Below the pieces are notes generated by a model. The model was not told the DNA's origin. It saw only the letters and a list, made by a program, of their open reading frames with translations, and made no database searches. A stretch of 64,000 nucleotides of DNA from Xanthobacter sp. NM-59 (GTDB lineage Bacteria > Pseudomonadota > Alphaproteobacteria > Rhizobiales > Xanthobacteraceae), in contig NZ_JACBFQ010000002.1 in assembly GCF_021401125.1 (NCBI RefSeq), forward strand, positions 1 to 64,000. Direction: 5' to 3'. Position numbers and translations under genes: made by a program. The stretch's first letter is position 1; each line of letters starts with the position of its first letter. Positions 14,351 through 23,691 of this stretch are shown in pieces.

Positions 14351-16960
14351 CTACATGTAATTGGCCATGCCATAGGTGGCAGCCATGATGCTGCCGGTCT
14401 GGGCCAGAGCCTGAACCGTGTAGGTGGCCGCGCTCGACACGCCGGAGGCCACGGCGGAGCTCACGGCCTTAATGCCCTTGGTCGCGTAAAAGGCGGCGGA
14501 ATTTTCGTAATTCACGCTCCAGATCTTCTTGGCGACGGCGCCGAGATTGGTTTTCGTGATGGCAATCTTGTCATCCTTCACCGTTGCCTTGAAATCCGTC
14601 CACGCGATCTTCAGATCGGAGTTCGTGATCTTGGTGGCATTTCCGGTGATGAGATCCATCTTCAGGCCGACAATGGTCTCGAATTTCAGTCCCAGCTGGA
14701 AGTTCGTGGTCGTGGCCAGCTTCACCGATTCCTCTGTGCCCAGGAACATGGCGAAGGAATTGCCCTGCGTGTACTTGGTCGAGTTTCCGTAGATCCAGTC
14801 ATAGGTGTCGCCATCGGACTTGGTCGTCACCGTGTTGGTGGCATGGATCAGAATGTCGGCCGGGCTTGCGGAGGTCCCCGCCTCGATGGTCACACCATTC
14901 TTCGTGTTCAGCGTATACTGGCCATTGTCCACCGTGTGGCGTGAATCACCATTGGCGGTCTTGGTGGTATGGCCGGCGCCATACTTCATGAGCCCCGCGC
15001 CCTTCACGTTGACATCGAGATCATCATCCGAATACAGCAGAACGCCCTTGCCGGAGGGCGTCTGCTCGCTGGAACTGACCTTCGACTTTTCCTTCGCCGT
15101 CTTGGAGGACGAGGCCTTGGCGCCGTAGGGATCGTCCTTGTTCTTGTTCCCCTGGTCGGTCTGCGTCACGCTGGATGTGGTGTATTTCAACCCCGACTGG
15201 GCGCTGGCATCGTCGGCATAGGCGCCGAGGCGCAGATAGGTGCCGGACGCTGTCGCCCCGCTGGCGCTCGACGGCGGCGCATCGGTCACCGCCTTGGGCA
15301 CGTCGAGCCGCAGATAGCGCGCGGCGGAGCTGTCGGCGCCGTCCTCCATCTCCATCAGCAAGCCGCCGGTGGTGCGGATGACGTTCGCCGTCTGGTCCCG
15401 CGAGGTCGCGGGATCCACATTGCTCTCGTTGAACGCCGCGCCGAGGATCACCGGCCGGTCGGGATCGCCGTTCACATAGCCGACGAGGACCTCGGTATTG
15501 CGCACCAGCGGGAAGTGCAGGCCGCTCACCACGCTGTCCGCGCTGGAGCCGGCATAGGGCTGTGCCTGGCGGATGGGCGCCGAACCCTTGCCGGCCGTGT
15601 TGCGGCTCGAAGCCTCATTATAGCCCAGGCCCAGGCGATAGCGCCCGTAATCGTCCAGCGCCGCCCGCTTGGTGCCGGTGTCCTCGGCTTCCACCATGGC
15701 GTTGAACACGCCGGCCATCACCGGCCGCGGCGTCACCCTGCGCGGGCGGAAGACCTGGCTTTTCTTGATGGCCGTGAACGTATTTTGATAGGGCGTTGGC
15801 GCGACATCGAAGGCATAGCCCAAAGGCCCGCGCTTTCCGGCCTCGTGGCGCACCTCGAGCACCACATATTCCGTGTTGAAGCCGCCAATGTCGTGCTGTT
15901 GCAGCGTGAACACCTGCCCGGCGCCCAGGGGGCAGGCCGTGCTCCGGCACTCGAAGGTGCTGGTGGGCCAAGCGGCTTCCTCGGCGCGGATGTTGGCCAG
16001 CGCCTCGCCCTCGTCCCGGGTCAGGTAATGGTCGCCATATTCCACCACGCCGCCGACGCCGTCGGACTGGGTCTGGCTGGCGCTCACCAGCATGTCCGTA
16101 TCCGGCTTCTGCTCGCTGAAATCGCGCAGCTTGAACTGGCGCACGGCCGGGCGCGCCAGCCATTCCAGCGAAGTGACGGCCGCCTCGCGCACCGCCACCG
16201 TGGTGGCCGCGGGCTTGAAGCGCAGCGGGCTCGCCGTGCTGGTGGGGAAGGCGGAATTGTTGGCCGCCAGCACCAGCTTCTCCTTCACCGCGCCGGCGGA
16301 GGTGAACGTCTCGAAGAAATAGAAGACGCCATAATGCTCGCAGACGCGCGAGAAAAACTGGAAGTCACTCTCGTTGAATTTGCTGATGTTCTTGCGCTTG
16401 TAATCATTGGCGACGGAATCGCGGATCTCGTAATCCAGCGTCACGCCACGGTCGGCCACGGTGGCGCCGTCATAGAGCGAGCCGGAGAGAACGCCGTCGA
16501 GCAGGTCCTTGAGCCCCAGCTCGCTATCGGGCGCGAACACCGCGCTCTGGCGGAAATGGTCCAGCAGCGTGAGCCGCGGGCCGATCACCACCGAATAGGT
16601 ATAGCTGTTCACGTCGATCTTGTTGAGCAGGCGGAATTCCAGCACCACCCCGCCGAACACCCGCTCCTGCGCATCATGCTTAACCCGGAACCAGGCCGGC
16701 TTGCTCACCACGCTGGAGCCGGTGAGGTCCGACATGCCGATGAACACCGCCTCCAGACGGAACGGGCGCGAGACGCCCTCCTCCGCCGTGAAGGTCTCGC
16801 ACTCATAGTCGGCAAGACCCAGATCCGGGACGGAAAGCTGGAGCTGCAGGCGCTTGAACGGCAACCCTCCGCCTCCATGGGCGGGCGCCTCGTGGCCTGG
16901 AGGCTTGTGGCCCGAAGGCTTATGGGCCGAGGCCTCCATCGGCGGCGCGGAATTGGACAT
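14351..16960 (-). CDS. vgrG: VgrG, T6SS spike protein (TssI)
   Basis: 869 residues, preceded by GGGAGGCG. After a His/Pro/Gly-rich leader of about 30 residues (HKPSGHKPPGHEAPAH), the gp27-like base (about 38-400; LTLLDHFRQSAVF, SDFQFFSRVCEHYGVFYFFE) is followed by the gp5 OB-fold (RYRLGLGYNEASSRNTAGKG, GYVNGDPDRPVILGA) and a long beta-helix needle (about 620-790). The last 80 residues end in an Ala/Ser-rich, weakly hydrophobic helix rather than a recognisable toxin. VgrG trimers form the puncturing tip that carries PAAR proteins and effectors. The gene sits in the middle of a seven-gene spike operon. Confidence 0.96.
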   Translation of the reverse strand: MSNSAPPMEASAHKPSGHKPPGHEAPAHGGGGLPFKRLQLQLSVPDLGLADYECETFTAEEGVSRPFRLEAVFIGMSDLTGSSVVSKPAWFRVKHDAQERVFGGVVLEFRLLNKIDVNSYTYSVVIGPRLTLLDHFRQSAVFAPDSELGLKDLLDGVLSGSLYDGATVADRGVTLDYEIRDSVANDYKRKNISKFNESDFQFFSRVCEHYGVFYFFETFTSAGAVKEKLVLAANNSAFPTSTASPLRFKPAATTVAVREAAVTSLEWLARPAVRQFKLRDFSEQKPDTDMLVSASQTQSDGVGGVVEYGDHYLTRDEGEALANIRAEEAAWPTSTFECRSTACPLGAGQVFTLQQHDIGGFNTEYVVLEVRHEAGKRGPLGYAFDVAPTPYQNTFTAIKKSQVFRPRRVTPRPVMAGVFNAMVEAEDTGTKRAALDDYGRYRLGLGYNEASSRNTAGKGSAPIRQAQPYAGSSADSVVSGLHFPLVRNTEVLVGYVNGDPDRPVILGAAFNESNVDPATSRDQTANVIRTTGGLLMEMEDGADSSAARYLRLDVPKAVTDAPPSSASGATASGTYLRLGAYADDASAQSGLKYTTSSVTQTDQGNKNKDDPYGAKASSSKTAKEKSKVSSSEQTPSGKGVLLYSDDDLDVNVKGAGLMKYGAGHTTKTANGDSRHTVDNGQYTLNTKNGVTIEAGTSASPADILIHATNTVTTKSDGDTYDWIYGNSTKYTQGNSFAMFLGTEESVKLATTTNFQLGLKFETIVGLKMDLITGNATKITNSDLKIAWTDFKATVKDDKIAITKTNLGAVAKKIWSVNYENSAAFYATKGIKAVSSAVASGVSSAATYTVQALAQTGSIMAATYGMANYM

Positions 16961-16988
16961 GGCTTCGCCTCCCTCTGGCGGCCGCGCC

Positions 16989-17393
16989 TCAGCGCAGCGA
17001 CATCACCTTCATCTGCGACGGCGAGATCGTGAGCCCGGCCGCATTGGGGCAGGCCCCATTCTGCTTCGTGGGCCCGCTCATCTTGATGGCGGGCATGCCG
17101 CCAATGAAAAGATTGGTGGATCCGGAGGCCGCCGACACCGGCCCCATCATCAGGTTCGACACCATGCCCAGGCCCACGCCCGCCGTATCGCCATTGGAAA
17201 GCGGCTTCTGGGTGAGCAGATTGTGGGCCGGCATGCAGGTCAGGCACACCTTCGTCTGCGTCGGCACCGCCGTGTTGGACAGGCCGATATTCGGATATGG
17301 CAGCGGCACGATGGCCGGCCCGACGGGCGTGCGGCAGGTGTCGGGAAAGGCGAAGTCCATGGCCGGCAGCGGCCCTTGCGAGGTTACGAACAT
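16989..17393 (-). CDS. DUF4150 PAAR-like spike tip protein
   Basis: 134 residues; its ATG follows the stop of the pentapeptide gene with no spacing (TAGATG). The sequence matches the DUF4150/PAAR-like family: an N-terminal block with the motif FPDTCRTPVGPAIVPLPYPN and a conserved end (ACPNAAGLTISPSQ-KVM). PAAR-like proteins cap the VgrG needle and sharpen it or link effectors. Two CxxC/CP motifs (CLTC, CPN) may bind a metal at the tip. No effector domain is fused to it. vgrG starts 28 bases downstream. Confidence 0.88.
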   Translation of the reverse strand: MFVTSQGPLPAMDFAFPDTCRTPVGPAIVPLPYPNIGLSNTAVPTQTKVCLTCMPAHNLLTQKPLSNGDTAGVGLGMVSNLMMGPVSAASGSTNLFIGGMPAIKMSGPTKQNGACPNAAGLTISPSQMKVMSLR

Positions 17394-18509
17394 CTAGGCC
17401 TCCTCCTGCCAGGGGCGGACCTTCTGCGGCGCATAGAGTTCCGCCACCGCCCGCGCTGGCTCCGTTCCCAGAACCCCGCCCGAAGCGCCCAGGGTCAGCA
17501 GCCCATCGGTGGAGCTGCGGTGAAAATTCGTTCTCAGGAACCGCGCGCCCGAGGCGTCCGCCCCATCGAGCCGCGCCCGCGCGAGCTGCGTATAGGCCAT
17601 TCCGGCGCCCATGAAGCGCGCGCCCGGCGCCTGCGCCGCGTTCATCACCGCCATGCTCAGGTCCGCGTCCCGGAAATCGGCGCCGCCCAGGCGCGCGTCC
17701 TCGAAATTGGCATTGGCGAGCCGCGCCCCCGCAAAGCAAGCACCCGTCAGGTCCGCCTTCGAGAAATGCGCGCTGTCCGCGTGGACGCCGGAGAAGTCGG
17801 CGCCCGGCGCCACGCATTGCATGAAAAATCCGCCAGTCAGATCCATGCCCGCGAGGATCGTCTGGCTGAGGTTCGCGCCCATGAGATTGGCGCGGGCGAG
17901 GCGCACGGCGCGCAGGTCGCGCCCGGACAAGTCCGCGTCCACCAGCAGCACGCTGTCACACGACAAGCCATCGAGGTGGGCTTCACGCAGGTCCGCCCGG
18001 TTCATGAACATGCGCGTGGCGGTGGCGCCCGAAAGGTCAATGCGTGCGATGTCGCATTCCAGGGCCGAAATGCCATCAAGCTTCGCGCCGGCGAAGGCCG
18101 CGTCGCCCAAATCGCACTTCAGCAGCGCGCAATCACTGAGCCCCGCGCGGGAGAAGCGCACGCCCGCCATGGTGCACTCGACGAAATTCACCTTCTCCAG
18201 GGCAGCGCCGATGAAGCTTGCGCCGGTGAGGTCGCAGCGCGTGAAGGCGGTGTCCTTGAGCTGCGCCCCGGTGAAGACCGCCCCCGCCAGATCGCACGCC
18301 ATGAAGCGCGCCGCACCGAGCCGTGCGCGATCGAAACGGGCACTGCGAAACGCCGTTTGGTGGAGCACACCGGCGGTCAGCTCCGTGCTCTCCGTCCAAT
18401 CGGTCAGGGAGAAATCCCCGCCTTCATGGAGCAGGTTGAAGCGCACGAAGGTGAGAAGCTCCTCACGAGCGGCGGCCATGGCGGCGGGATCGCGCGCGGC
18501 TTCGCTCAT
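17394..18509 (-). CDS. Pentapeptide-repeat protein of the T6SS spike operon
   Basis: 371 residues, with GGGAGGGG before the ATG. About residues 45-330 consist of pentapeptide repeats of the A(D/N)LxX type (for example LTGACFAGARLANANFEDARLGGADF), which fold as a right-handed quadrilateral beta-helix. No signal peptide. Such proteins occur beside DUF2169 and DUF4150 genes in T6SS loci; their role is not established. The beta-helix could lie along the VgrG needle, act as a cargo adaptor, or protect a target in the producer, as pentapeptide DNA mimics protect gyrase. Confidence 0.8.
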   Translation of the reverse strand: MSEAARDPAAMAAAREELLTFVRFNLLHEGGDFSLTDWTESTELTAGVLHQTAFRSARFDRARLGAARFMACDLAGAVFTGAQLKDTAFTRCDLTGASFIGAALEKVNFVECTMAGVRFSRAGLSDCALLKCDLGDAAFAGAKLDGISALECDIARIDLSGATATRMFMNRADLREAHLDGLSCDSVLLVDADLSGRDLRAVRLARANLMGANLSQTILAGMDLTGGFFMQCVAPGADFSGVHADSAHFSKADLTGACFAGARLANANFEDARLGGADFRDADLSMAVMNAAQAPGARFMGAGMAYTQLARARLDGADASGARFLRTNFHRSSTDGLLTLGASGGVLGTEPARAVAELYAPQKVRPWQEEA

Positions 18510-18533
18510 GCCACCCCTCCCTCTTGCGCCCGC

Positions 18534-21500
18534 TCAGCCATGGACCGTCTCCAGTGCCAGCGGGGAATTGAGCAGGTTGGCGCCGGTGAGGTCGGCGGCG
18601 GTGAGATCGGTGTCGGTCAGATCGGCCCCGAACAGATTGGCGCGGCGCAGGCTCGCCCGCGTGAGGCTGGCACGGTGAAGCTGCGCCTCCATCAGCTGCG
18701 CCCCCGCGCAATCGGCATCGGCAAGGTCGGCACCGTCGAACAGCGCGGAGCGCAGGCCCGCGAGGCGGAAATCGGCCCCCGCGAGACGCGCCGCGTTGAA
18801 CACCGCGCGTTCGCAGGTGGCGCGCCGGAACACGGCCCCCGTCAGATCCGCGCCGAAGAAGCTAGTGCCGTTGCAGAGCCCTTCCGCGCAATCGAGCCCT
18901 GAAAGCCGCGCCTCGCCGATGAAGGCACTGCCGCGCAGGTCCGCGCGCACCGCGGACAGGTTCGGCGCCGTCAGCTTCATGAAGGAGCAGCGGTCAATGA
19001 GGGCCCCGTCGAGGCTCGCACTCGTAAAATCAGTCTCGAGCACCTGGCAGCGGCGCATCTGCGCCCGGTCGAAGCGCGCGCCCGGCGCGCTCACGCGCAG
19101 GAACAGGCCATCCTCGATCCGTGCCTCCGTCAGGTCCGCGCCCGCGAGGTCGCTGGAGATGAAGCGCAGGCCGGCCAGCATCGCGCGCCGCACACTGGCG
19201 CCCGCGAGGCACGCCTCCATGACCAGCCCACCTGAGAGCCGCGCCCCATCCAGCCGCATGGCGCGGCCGCTCACCCCACTGAGGTTCGCCTCGGTCAGGT
19301 CGGCGCCGCTGAAATCCGCATGGTCGAGCCGCGCCTCGGTCAGCGCCGCGCTGGCGAGGTTGGCGCCGCACAGGCGTGCATTGCGCAGATTGGCTCGCTC
19401 CAGAAAGGCGCCGCTGAGATCGAGACCCGACAGATCCGCCCCCGCCAGGTCCACCCCCGCCAGATCGCGCCCCGCCAGCGACAGCCCCGCCCGCACCTGC
19501 TCCAGCACCGCATCCCCGAAGCGCCGGGCCGCGCGGGCGGTGAGCGGGCGCTCGGGATAGGACGCCTTGGCCGCCATCCGGCGCATGGCGGCGGTACCCT
19601 CGATAAGGCGCGCCTCCGCCTCGTCGAGGCGTTGCAAAGCATCGGCCAGGGCCGCGTCCTTGGCTTCCACCGCGCGCTGCGGCCCAGGCGTGTCGGCGCC
19701 GACCGGGAACGCCAGCCCGGACAGCAGCGCATCGATCGCATCGGCCGGATCCGACACGGGCAGCCGGGGCAGGAGGGGCGCGATCTCCCGTCCCGCCCGC
19801 GCGAGTTCGCCCCGCGCGCCCTCCACCATGTCCGCCGACACCTCGGAATGGGACAGCATCTCGTCGAGAAGGCTCGTCACCGAGGGCGCGCCGACCTTGG
19901 GGGGCAGCCCCGCGGGAAGCTCCGGCAGGGCGGGTAGCTCTTGGGCGGCCGCTTCGTGAAGCTGCGCCCTGGCATCGGCCAGCGGGCTCCCCTCCGGCAA
20001 TTGGAGGAAGCGGGCCATGGCTTGGGCGAAGAGGGTGTCGTCGTCGCCCCCGTTCTTCAACCCATCGATGAACAGGCCGCGCCAGTCCTGCGCCGCGGCC
20101 GCTTGCCCCAAGACGTCGTCGAGCAGGCTTAAAGCCTGCGGATTCCCTGCCCCTCCCGCCGGCGCCGCGCCAATTCCGGCGAGGCTCTTATCGATCTGCG
20201 CGGCGATGTCCTGGCCGGTCAGCGGCTCCAGCGTGCCGAGCAGCGCGTTTACCTGGGCCGGACCCGCGCCCGGCTGCTGAAGCGCCTGCATGGCGTCGAG
20301 AACCGGCTGTCCACGATCCTTCAGCGCCTTGAGATCGGCTTCGGCGCGCAGCTTCAGCTCGTCCAGCAGATCGAGAATGTCGCCCAGGTCGAAGTCGCCT
20401 TCGGCCAGCTCCTCCGGGGTGGGCAGCGGCAGCGGTTCTGGCTCGGGCAGCGGCGCCGGGCGGAGCATGGGGGGCACGCCGGCCTCGTCCATGGTGCGAT
20501 TGGCCATGAAGTCCATGGCCTGCGCGCGAAGGGCCGCCTGCTGCCGTGCGCGAGCCATGCGCGCCGCCTTGCGGCGTTCGATCTCGGCCGGGTCGCGGGG
20601 CGGCGTGAGCTGCCATTCGGAGAAGGCGAAGCGCGCCATGGTGGCGGGATCGCACCGCACCCGCCGCACCTGGGCATAATGGGACACGGGGCGGGGCGGC
20701 GCACCCAGGTGCTCATAGGCCGCCATCACGTCGCTCACGTCCTTGCCCTCGAAATCGGCCACCGGCACAACGCCATGCCACACGAGAACACCGCGCCGCG
20801 CGCCGGCCAGGAACCATACCGTGTCCAGCGCCAGCGCCACCTCGCTCCAGACTTCCCCGCGCCCGACGAACACGCGCGGCACGATGCCGGGCAGCCGGCC
20901 CTCCATGAGCGGCGCCTGGGCGGAGAAATTGTGGAGCCGGTAGGGCTCGTCACCGCGCAGATAGGCGGAAAGCCACTGGCTGCGCGGGGCGGTCATGAAG
21001 AAATCGGGATGGATATCGTCCGGCAGGCCCGGGGCGACATCCCGCATCCAGGCCGCGTCATAGGTGCCCGCCAGCTCCTGCCGCGCCGGGTCCAGCAGGT
21101 CCACCGGCCCGAAGACGGCTGGCGGCGGCTGATCGAGGATGGACTGGATGAGACTGCCTGGGTCCTCGACATTGGGCAGCGCGACCGCCTCGCCCCCACC
21201 CACGCGATCCACCGCGTTGAAGCCGAGCCCCTCGCCATTGCTCCCATGCCCTGGCCCGCCGAACGCGCGTGCGCGGGACAGCAGGAGATCCGCGATGGGG
21301 CGCGGCGCGGAGGGCGCGTAACGCCCGCTTTGATCCGTGGTCCACCAGCGATCGCCGAAGACGGCGAGGCGCTTGTGCAGGCCGCCGATCTGCGCTTCCA
21401 GCAGCAGCGCCCCGGCCTCGGGCGCATGGACCCGGCCGCCGATGAGCACTTCCGCGCGCGGCTTGGGCATGCCCATGTCGAGCGCGCCACCCGGAGGCAG

Positions 21501-21662
21501 GGCCTGGGCCGCCATCGGCCAGAGATTCTGCTCACTATCCAGGCGCGTGGCATCCGCCAGGTCGAAGGCCGCCAGCACGGAGACGATGAAGCGCCCACCG
21601 TCCCGCCGACGCTCCACCTTGTGGAGCAGCCCGAGCGTGCGCGGTTTGATGATCTGGGGCAT
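18534..21662 (-). CDS. DUF2169 adaptor fused to pentapeptide repeats
   Basis: 1,042 residues and the first gene of the spike operon. Residues about 1-340 match DUF2169 (KPRTLGLLHKVERR, then WP-AAQALPPGG and DMGMPKPRAEVLIGG). DUF2169 proteins are known or proposed adaptors that load effectors onto VgrG/PAAR. Residues 340-700 are helical, rich in Leu, Asp and Pro. From about 720 to the end there are roughly 60 pentapeptide repeats (LAGVDLAGADLSGLDLSG). No nuclease, lipase or peptidoglycan-hydrolase motif is visible. The start at 21662 has only a weak ribosome site (AGAAG). Confidence 0.85.
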   Translation of the reverse strand: MPQIIKPRTLGLLHKVERRRDGGRFIVSVLAAFDLADATRLDSEQNLWPMAAQALPPGGALDMGMPKPRAEVLIGGRVHAPEAGALLLEAQIGGLHKRLAVFGDRWWTTDQSGRYAPSAPRPIADLLLSRARAFGGPGHGSNGEGLGFNAVDRVGGGEAVALPNVEDPGSLIQSILDQPPPAVFGPVDLLDPARQELAGTYDAAWMRDVAPGLPDDIHPDFFMTAPRSQWLSAYLRGDEPYRLHNFSAQAPLMEGRLPGIVPRVFVGRGEVWSEVALALDTVWFLAGARRGVLVWHGVVPVADFEGKDVSDVMAAYEHLGAPPRPVSHYAQVRRVRCDPATMARFAFSEWQLTPPRDPAEIERRKAARMARARQQAALRAQAMDFMANRTMDEAGVPPMLRPAPLPEPEPLPLPTPEELAEGDFDLGDILDLLDELKLRAEADLKALKDRGQPVLDAMQALQQPGAGPAQVNALLGTLEPLTGQDIAAQIDKSLAGIGAAPAGGAGNPQALSLLDDVLGQAAAAQDWRGLFIDGLKNGGDDDTLFAQAMARFLQLPEGSPLADARAQLHEAAAQELPALPELPAGLPPKVGAPSVTSLLDEMLSHSEVSADMVEGARGELARAGREIAPLLPRLPVSDPADAIDALLSGLAFPVGADTPGPQRAVEAKDAALADALQRLDEAEARLIEGTAAMRRMAAKASYPERPLTARAARRFGDAVLEQVRAGLSLAGRDLAGVDLAGADLSGLDLSGAFLERANLRNARLCGANLASAALTEARLDHADFSGADLTEANLSGVSGRAMRLDGARLSGGLVMEACLAGASVRRAMLAGLRFISSDLAGADLTEARIEDGLFLRVSAPGARFDRAQMRRCQVLETDFTSASLDGALIDRCSFMKLTAPNLSAVRADLRGSAFIGEARLSGLDCAEGLCNGTSFFGADLTGAVFRRATCERAVFNAARLAGADFRLAGLRSALFDGADLADADCAGAQLMEAQLHRASLTRASLRRANLFGADLTDTDLTAADLTGANLLNSPLALETVHG

Positions 21663-21803
21663 GGAAGCTTCTGCACAGGCTTGAACGCGCGGGAGCCAGC
21701 TTCCTTAAGGCGGTATCTTTACAGCCATGCGACGCAACGCAACCGTGCACCGCCCCGCGCTTCATCCGCCCCGATTGCCACGATGCCTTCGGGCGACGCC
21801 GTC

Positions 21804-23102
21804 CTAGCCAAAAATCTCGGCGGTGAGGCCCGCATACCAGCGATCGGCCTCCACCGCCGCCTGCGCCCGCACATCACTCGGCTCGCCGGTCTGCGAGATG
21901 AAATGATCCTCCTCGCGGATGCGCCCGTCGGCCGGCGCATAGGTGCCGCCCACCTTCACTGCGTCATCTGTGTCGATGAGGCTCCAGCAGATATTGGCAT
22001 AGCGCGCCTCGGCGGCCGGCGCCCCCAGGAGCGCCGCGCGGATGGCGGCGGCCGCGACCTGGGCCTGGCTGTTGGCGGCGAAGGCGGATTTGGGCATGTC
22101 CCCGGCAATGGCCGCGTCGCCCAGGACGAAAATGCGCGGATCCATGCTCGAGGCCATGGTCTGCGGCTCGATCGGGCACCAGCCGGAGGGATCCGCAAGC
22201 CCCGCCTCGCGCGCGGTGGCGCCCGCCATCTGCGCGGGAATGACGTTGACCAAGGCCGCGTTGGCATAGGTCTCGAAGCCCGTGACCACGGTCCCCGTCT
22301 TCGGATCGACGGATTTCAGCCCGTCGCTGATGTCCGGCGCCATCCATTCGATCATGCCGGGATAGCGGGCCTCCCACCCTTCCTGGAACAGCCCCTGCTT
22401 GGAGAACTTCTCCTTCGGATCGATGATGAAGATCTTGGTGCGCCCGCGCCCCGTGCTCTTCAGCCGGTGCGCCATCATGGAGGCGCGCTCATAGGGCGCC
22501 GGCGGGCAGCGATAGGGATTGGGCGGAGCAATGATGACGATGACGCCGCCATCGGGCACCGCATCCAGCTTCTGCCGCAGCAAGGTGGTCTGCGGCCCGG
22601 CCATCCAGGCGTGGGGCATCTGCTCTTCCGCCTCCCGGCTCCAGCCGGGCACGGAATCATATCTCAGCGCGATGCCGGGGGAGACGACCAGCCGCTCATA
22701 GCCGAGGCGCGAACCATCCGCGAGGTGCACCTCGCCGCGATCCCGATCGATGGCGCGCGCCGCCTGGGGAATGACAGTGACGCCGGCCCGCGCCAGCCCG
22801 TCATAGGCGTGCACGAGGCTCTCGAACGGCACGAGGCCACCCAGATAATGGTTCGAGCGGAAGCAGGTGACATAGCGCGCTTTCGGCTCCACCAGGGTGA
22901 CCGACAGGCCCTCCGTCTGCGCCAGATAGCGCGCCAGGGAGGCGCCTCCCGCCCCGCCACCGATCACCACCACGCGCGGCCGCCCTTGCCCGAGCACCGC
23001 CGGCGCGGGAACGAGCGCGGCAGCGGCAGCCATCAGCGAGCCGCCCAAGAAAGAGCGGCGAGTGTGAGAGCGGCGTGTGAGGGAGCGGGGCGCGGGCGTC
23101 AT
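21804..23102 (-). CDS. soxF: SoxF-like flavoprotein (sulfide dehydrogenase, FCSD family)
   Basis: 432 residues. A twin-arginine signal (HTRRSFLGG) directs it to the periplasm folded. The FAD fold starts at VVVIGGGAGGASLA, with a second FAD motif near the end (DPRIFVLGDAAIAGDMPKS). Cysteines typical of flavocytochrome c sulfide dehydrogenases are present (YVTCFRSN, PPNPYRCPPAPYERA, and WCPIE). In Paracoccus SoxF raises the sulfur oxidation rate and can oxidise sulfide with a cytochrome partner; the partner here may be the c-type cytochrome at 23692. Four bases separate its ATG from the stop of the DsrE-like gene upstream. Confidence 0.9.
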   Translation of the reverse strand: MTPAPRSLTRRSHTRRSFLGGSLMAAAAALVPAPAVLGQGRPRVVVIGGGAGGASLARYLAQTEGLSVTLVEPKARYVTCFRSNHYLGGLVPFESLVHAYDGLARAGVTVIPQAARAIDRDRGEVHLADGSRLGYERLVVSPGIALRYDSVPGWSREAEEQMPHAWMAGPQTTLLRQKLDAVPDGGVIVIIAPPNPYRCPPAPYERASMMAHRLKSTGRGRTKIFIIDPKEKFSKQGLFQEGWEARYPGMIEWMAPDISDGLKSVDPKTGTVVTGFETYANAALVNVIPAQMAGATAREAGLADPSGWCPIEPQTMASSMDPRIFVLGDAAIAGDMPKSAFAANSQAQVAAAAIRAALLGAPAAEARYANICWSLIDTDDAVKVGGTYAPADGRIREEDHFISQTGEPSDVRAQAAVEADRWYAGLTAEIFG

Positions 23103-23106
23103 GGCC

Positions 23107-23616
23107 TCAGCCCACCTTGAGATAGGCGAAGCCCTTGCTCTGCAAGGCGCCCACCGTGGCCACGCCGGACGGAACGAAGGCGATGTAGGGCTCGTTGCGA
23201 GCCTTGGCCCGATCGATCCCGTTCCGCTCGAAGGTGAAGGCGCACAGATAGATTTTCAGGCCGTTCTTGGAGAGGGATTGCACCTTCTCCGCCAGTTGAG
23301 GATCAAGGTTTTCCTTGGCCCACTGCGTGTCTTCGAGATTGTCGAGGAAGAATTTCACGCCGCCCGCATGGGCCACCAGGGCGATCTGGATGGCGAACGG
23401 GTCCGCCCCATAGGCCGCATAATGGTTCGAGATATTGTTCAGGGTCTGGGCGAAGCGGGCATGGTCGCCATAATCGCAGTGATACAGGCAGGCGACATCC
23501 GCCTCCTTGTTGATGTCCTTCATCTGAAGCATGCTCTGCGCGGCCTCCGCTGCCACCGGAAGGGCTCCGGCGAGCGCCATGGTGCCGAGGAACGCCCTGC
23601 GATCAAGATGCGGCAT
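23107..23616 (-). CDS. Exported DsrE-family sulfur-relay-like protein
   Basis: 169 residues from the ATG at 23616, preceded by GGAGGAGAGG. The N-terminus (HLDRRAFLGTMALAGALP) is a twin-arginine-type signal. The rest resembles DsrE/DsrF-like proteins: a helical ARFAQTLNNISNHYAAY, a strand IQIALVAHAGGVKFFLDN, and the conserved ending in LKIYLCAFTFERNGID, with a cysteine in the position of the sulfur-binding cysteine. A second pair (ACLYHC) lies before the fold. Placed between the cytochrome and soxF, it may carry sulfane sulfur or persulfide in the periplasm; that role is inference. Confidence 0.8.
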   Translation of the reverse strand: MPHLDRRAFLGTMALAGALPVAAEAAQSMLQMKDINKEADVACLYHCDYGDHARFAQTLNNISNHYAAYGADPFAIQIALVAHAGGVKFFLDNLEDTQWAKENLDPQLAEKVQSLSKNGLKIYLCAFTFERNGIDRAKARNEPYIAFVPSGVATVGALQSKGFAYLKVG

Positions 23617-23691
23617 CCTCTCCTCCCTGCTCCGGCGCCTTGATGCGCCTGTGGTTTGAACGTGTTCGTCACGGCGCCACCGGGCCAGCAC

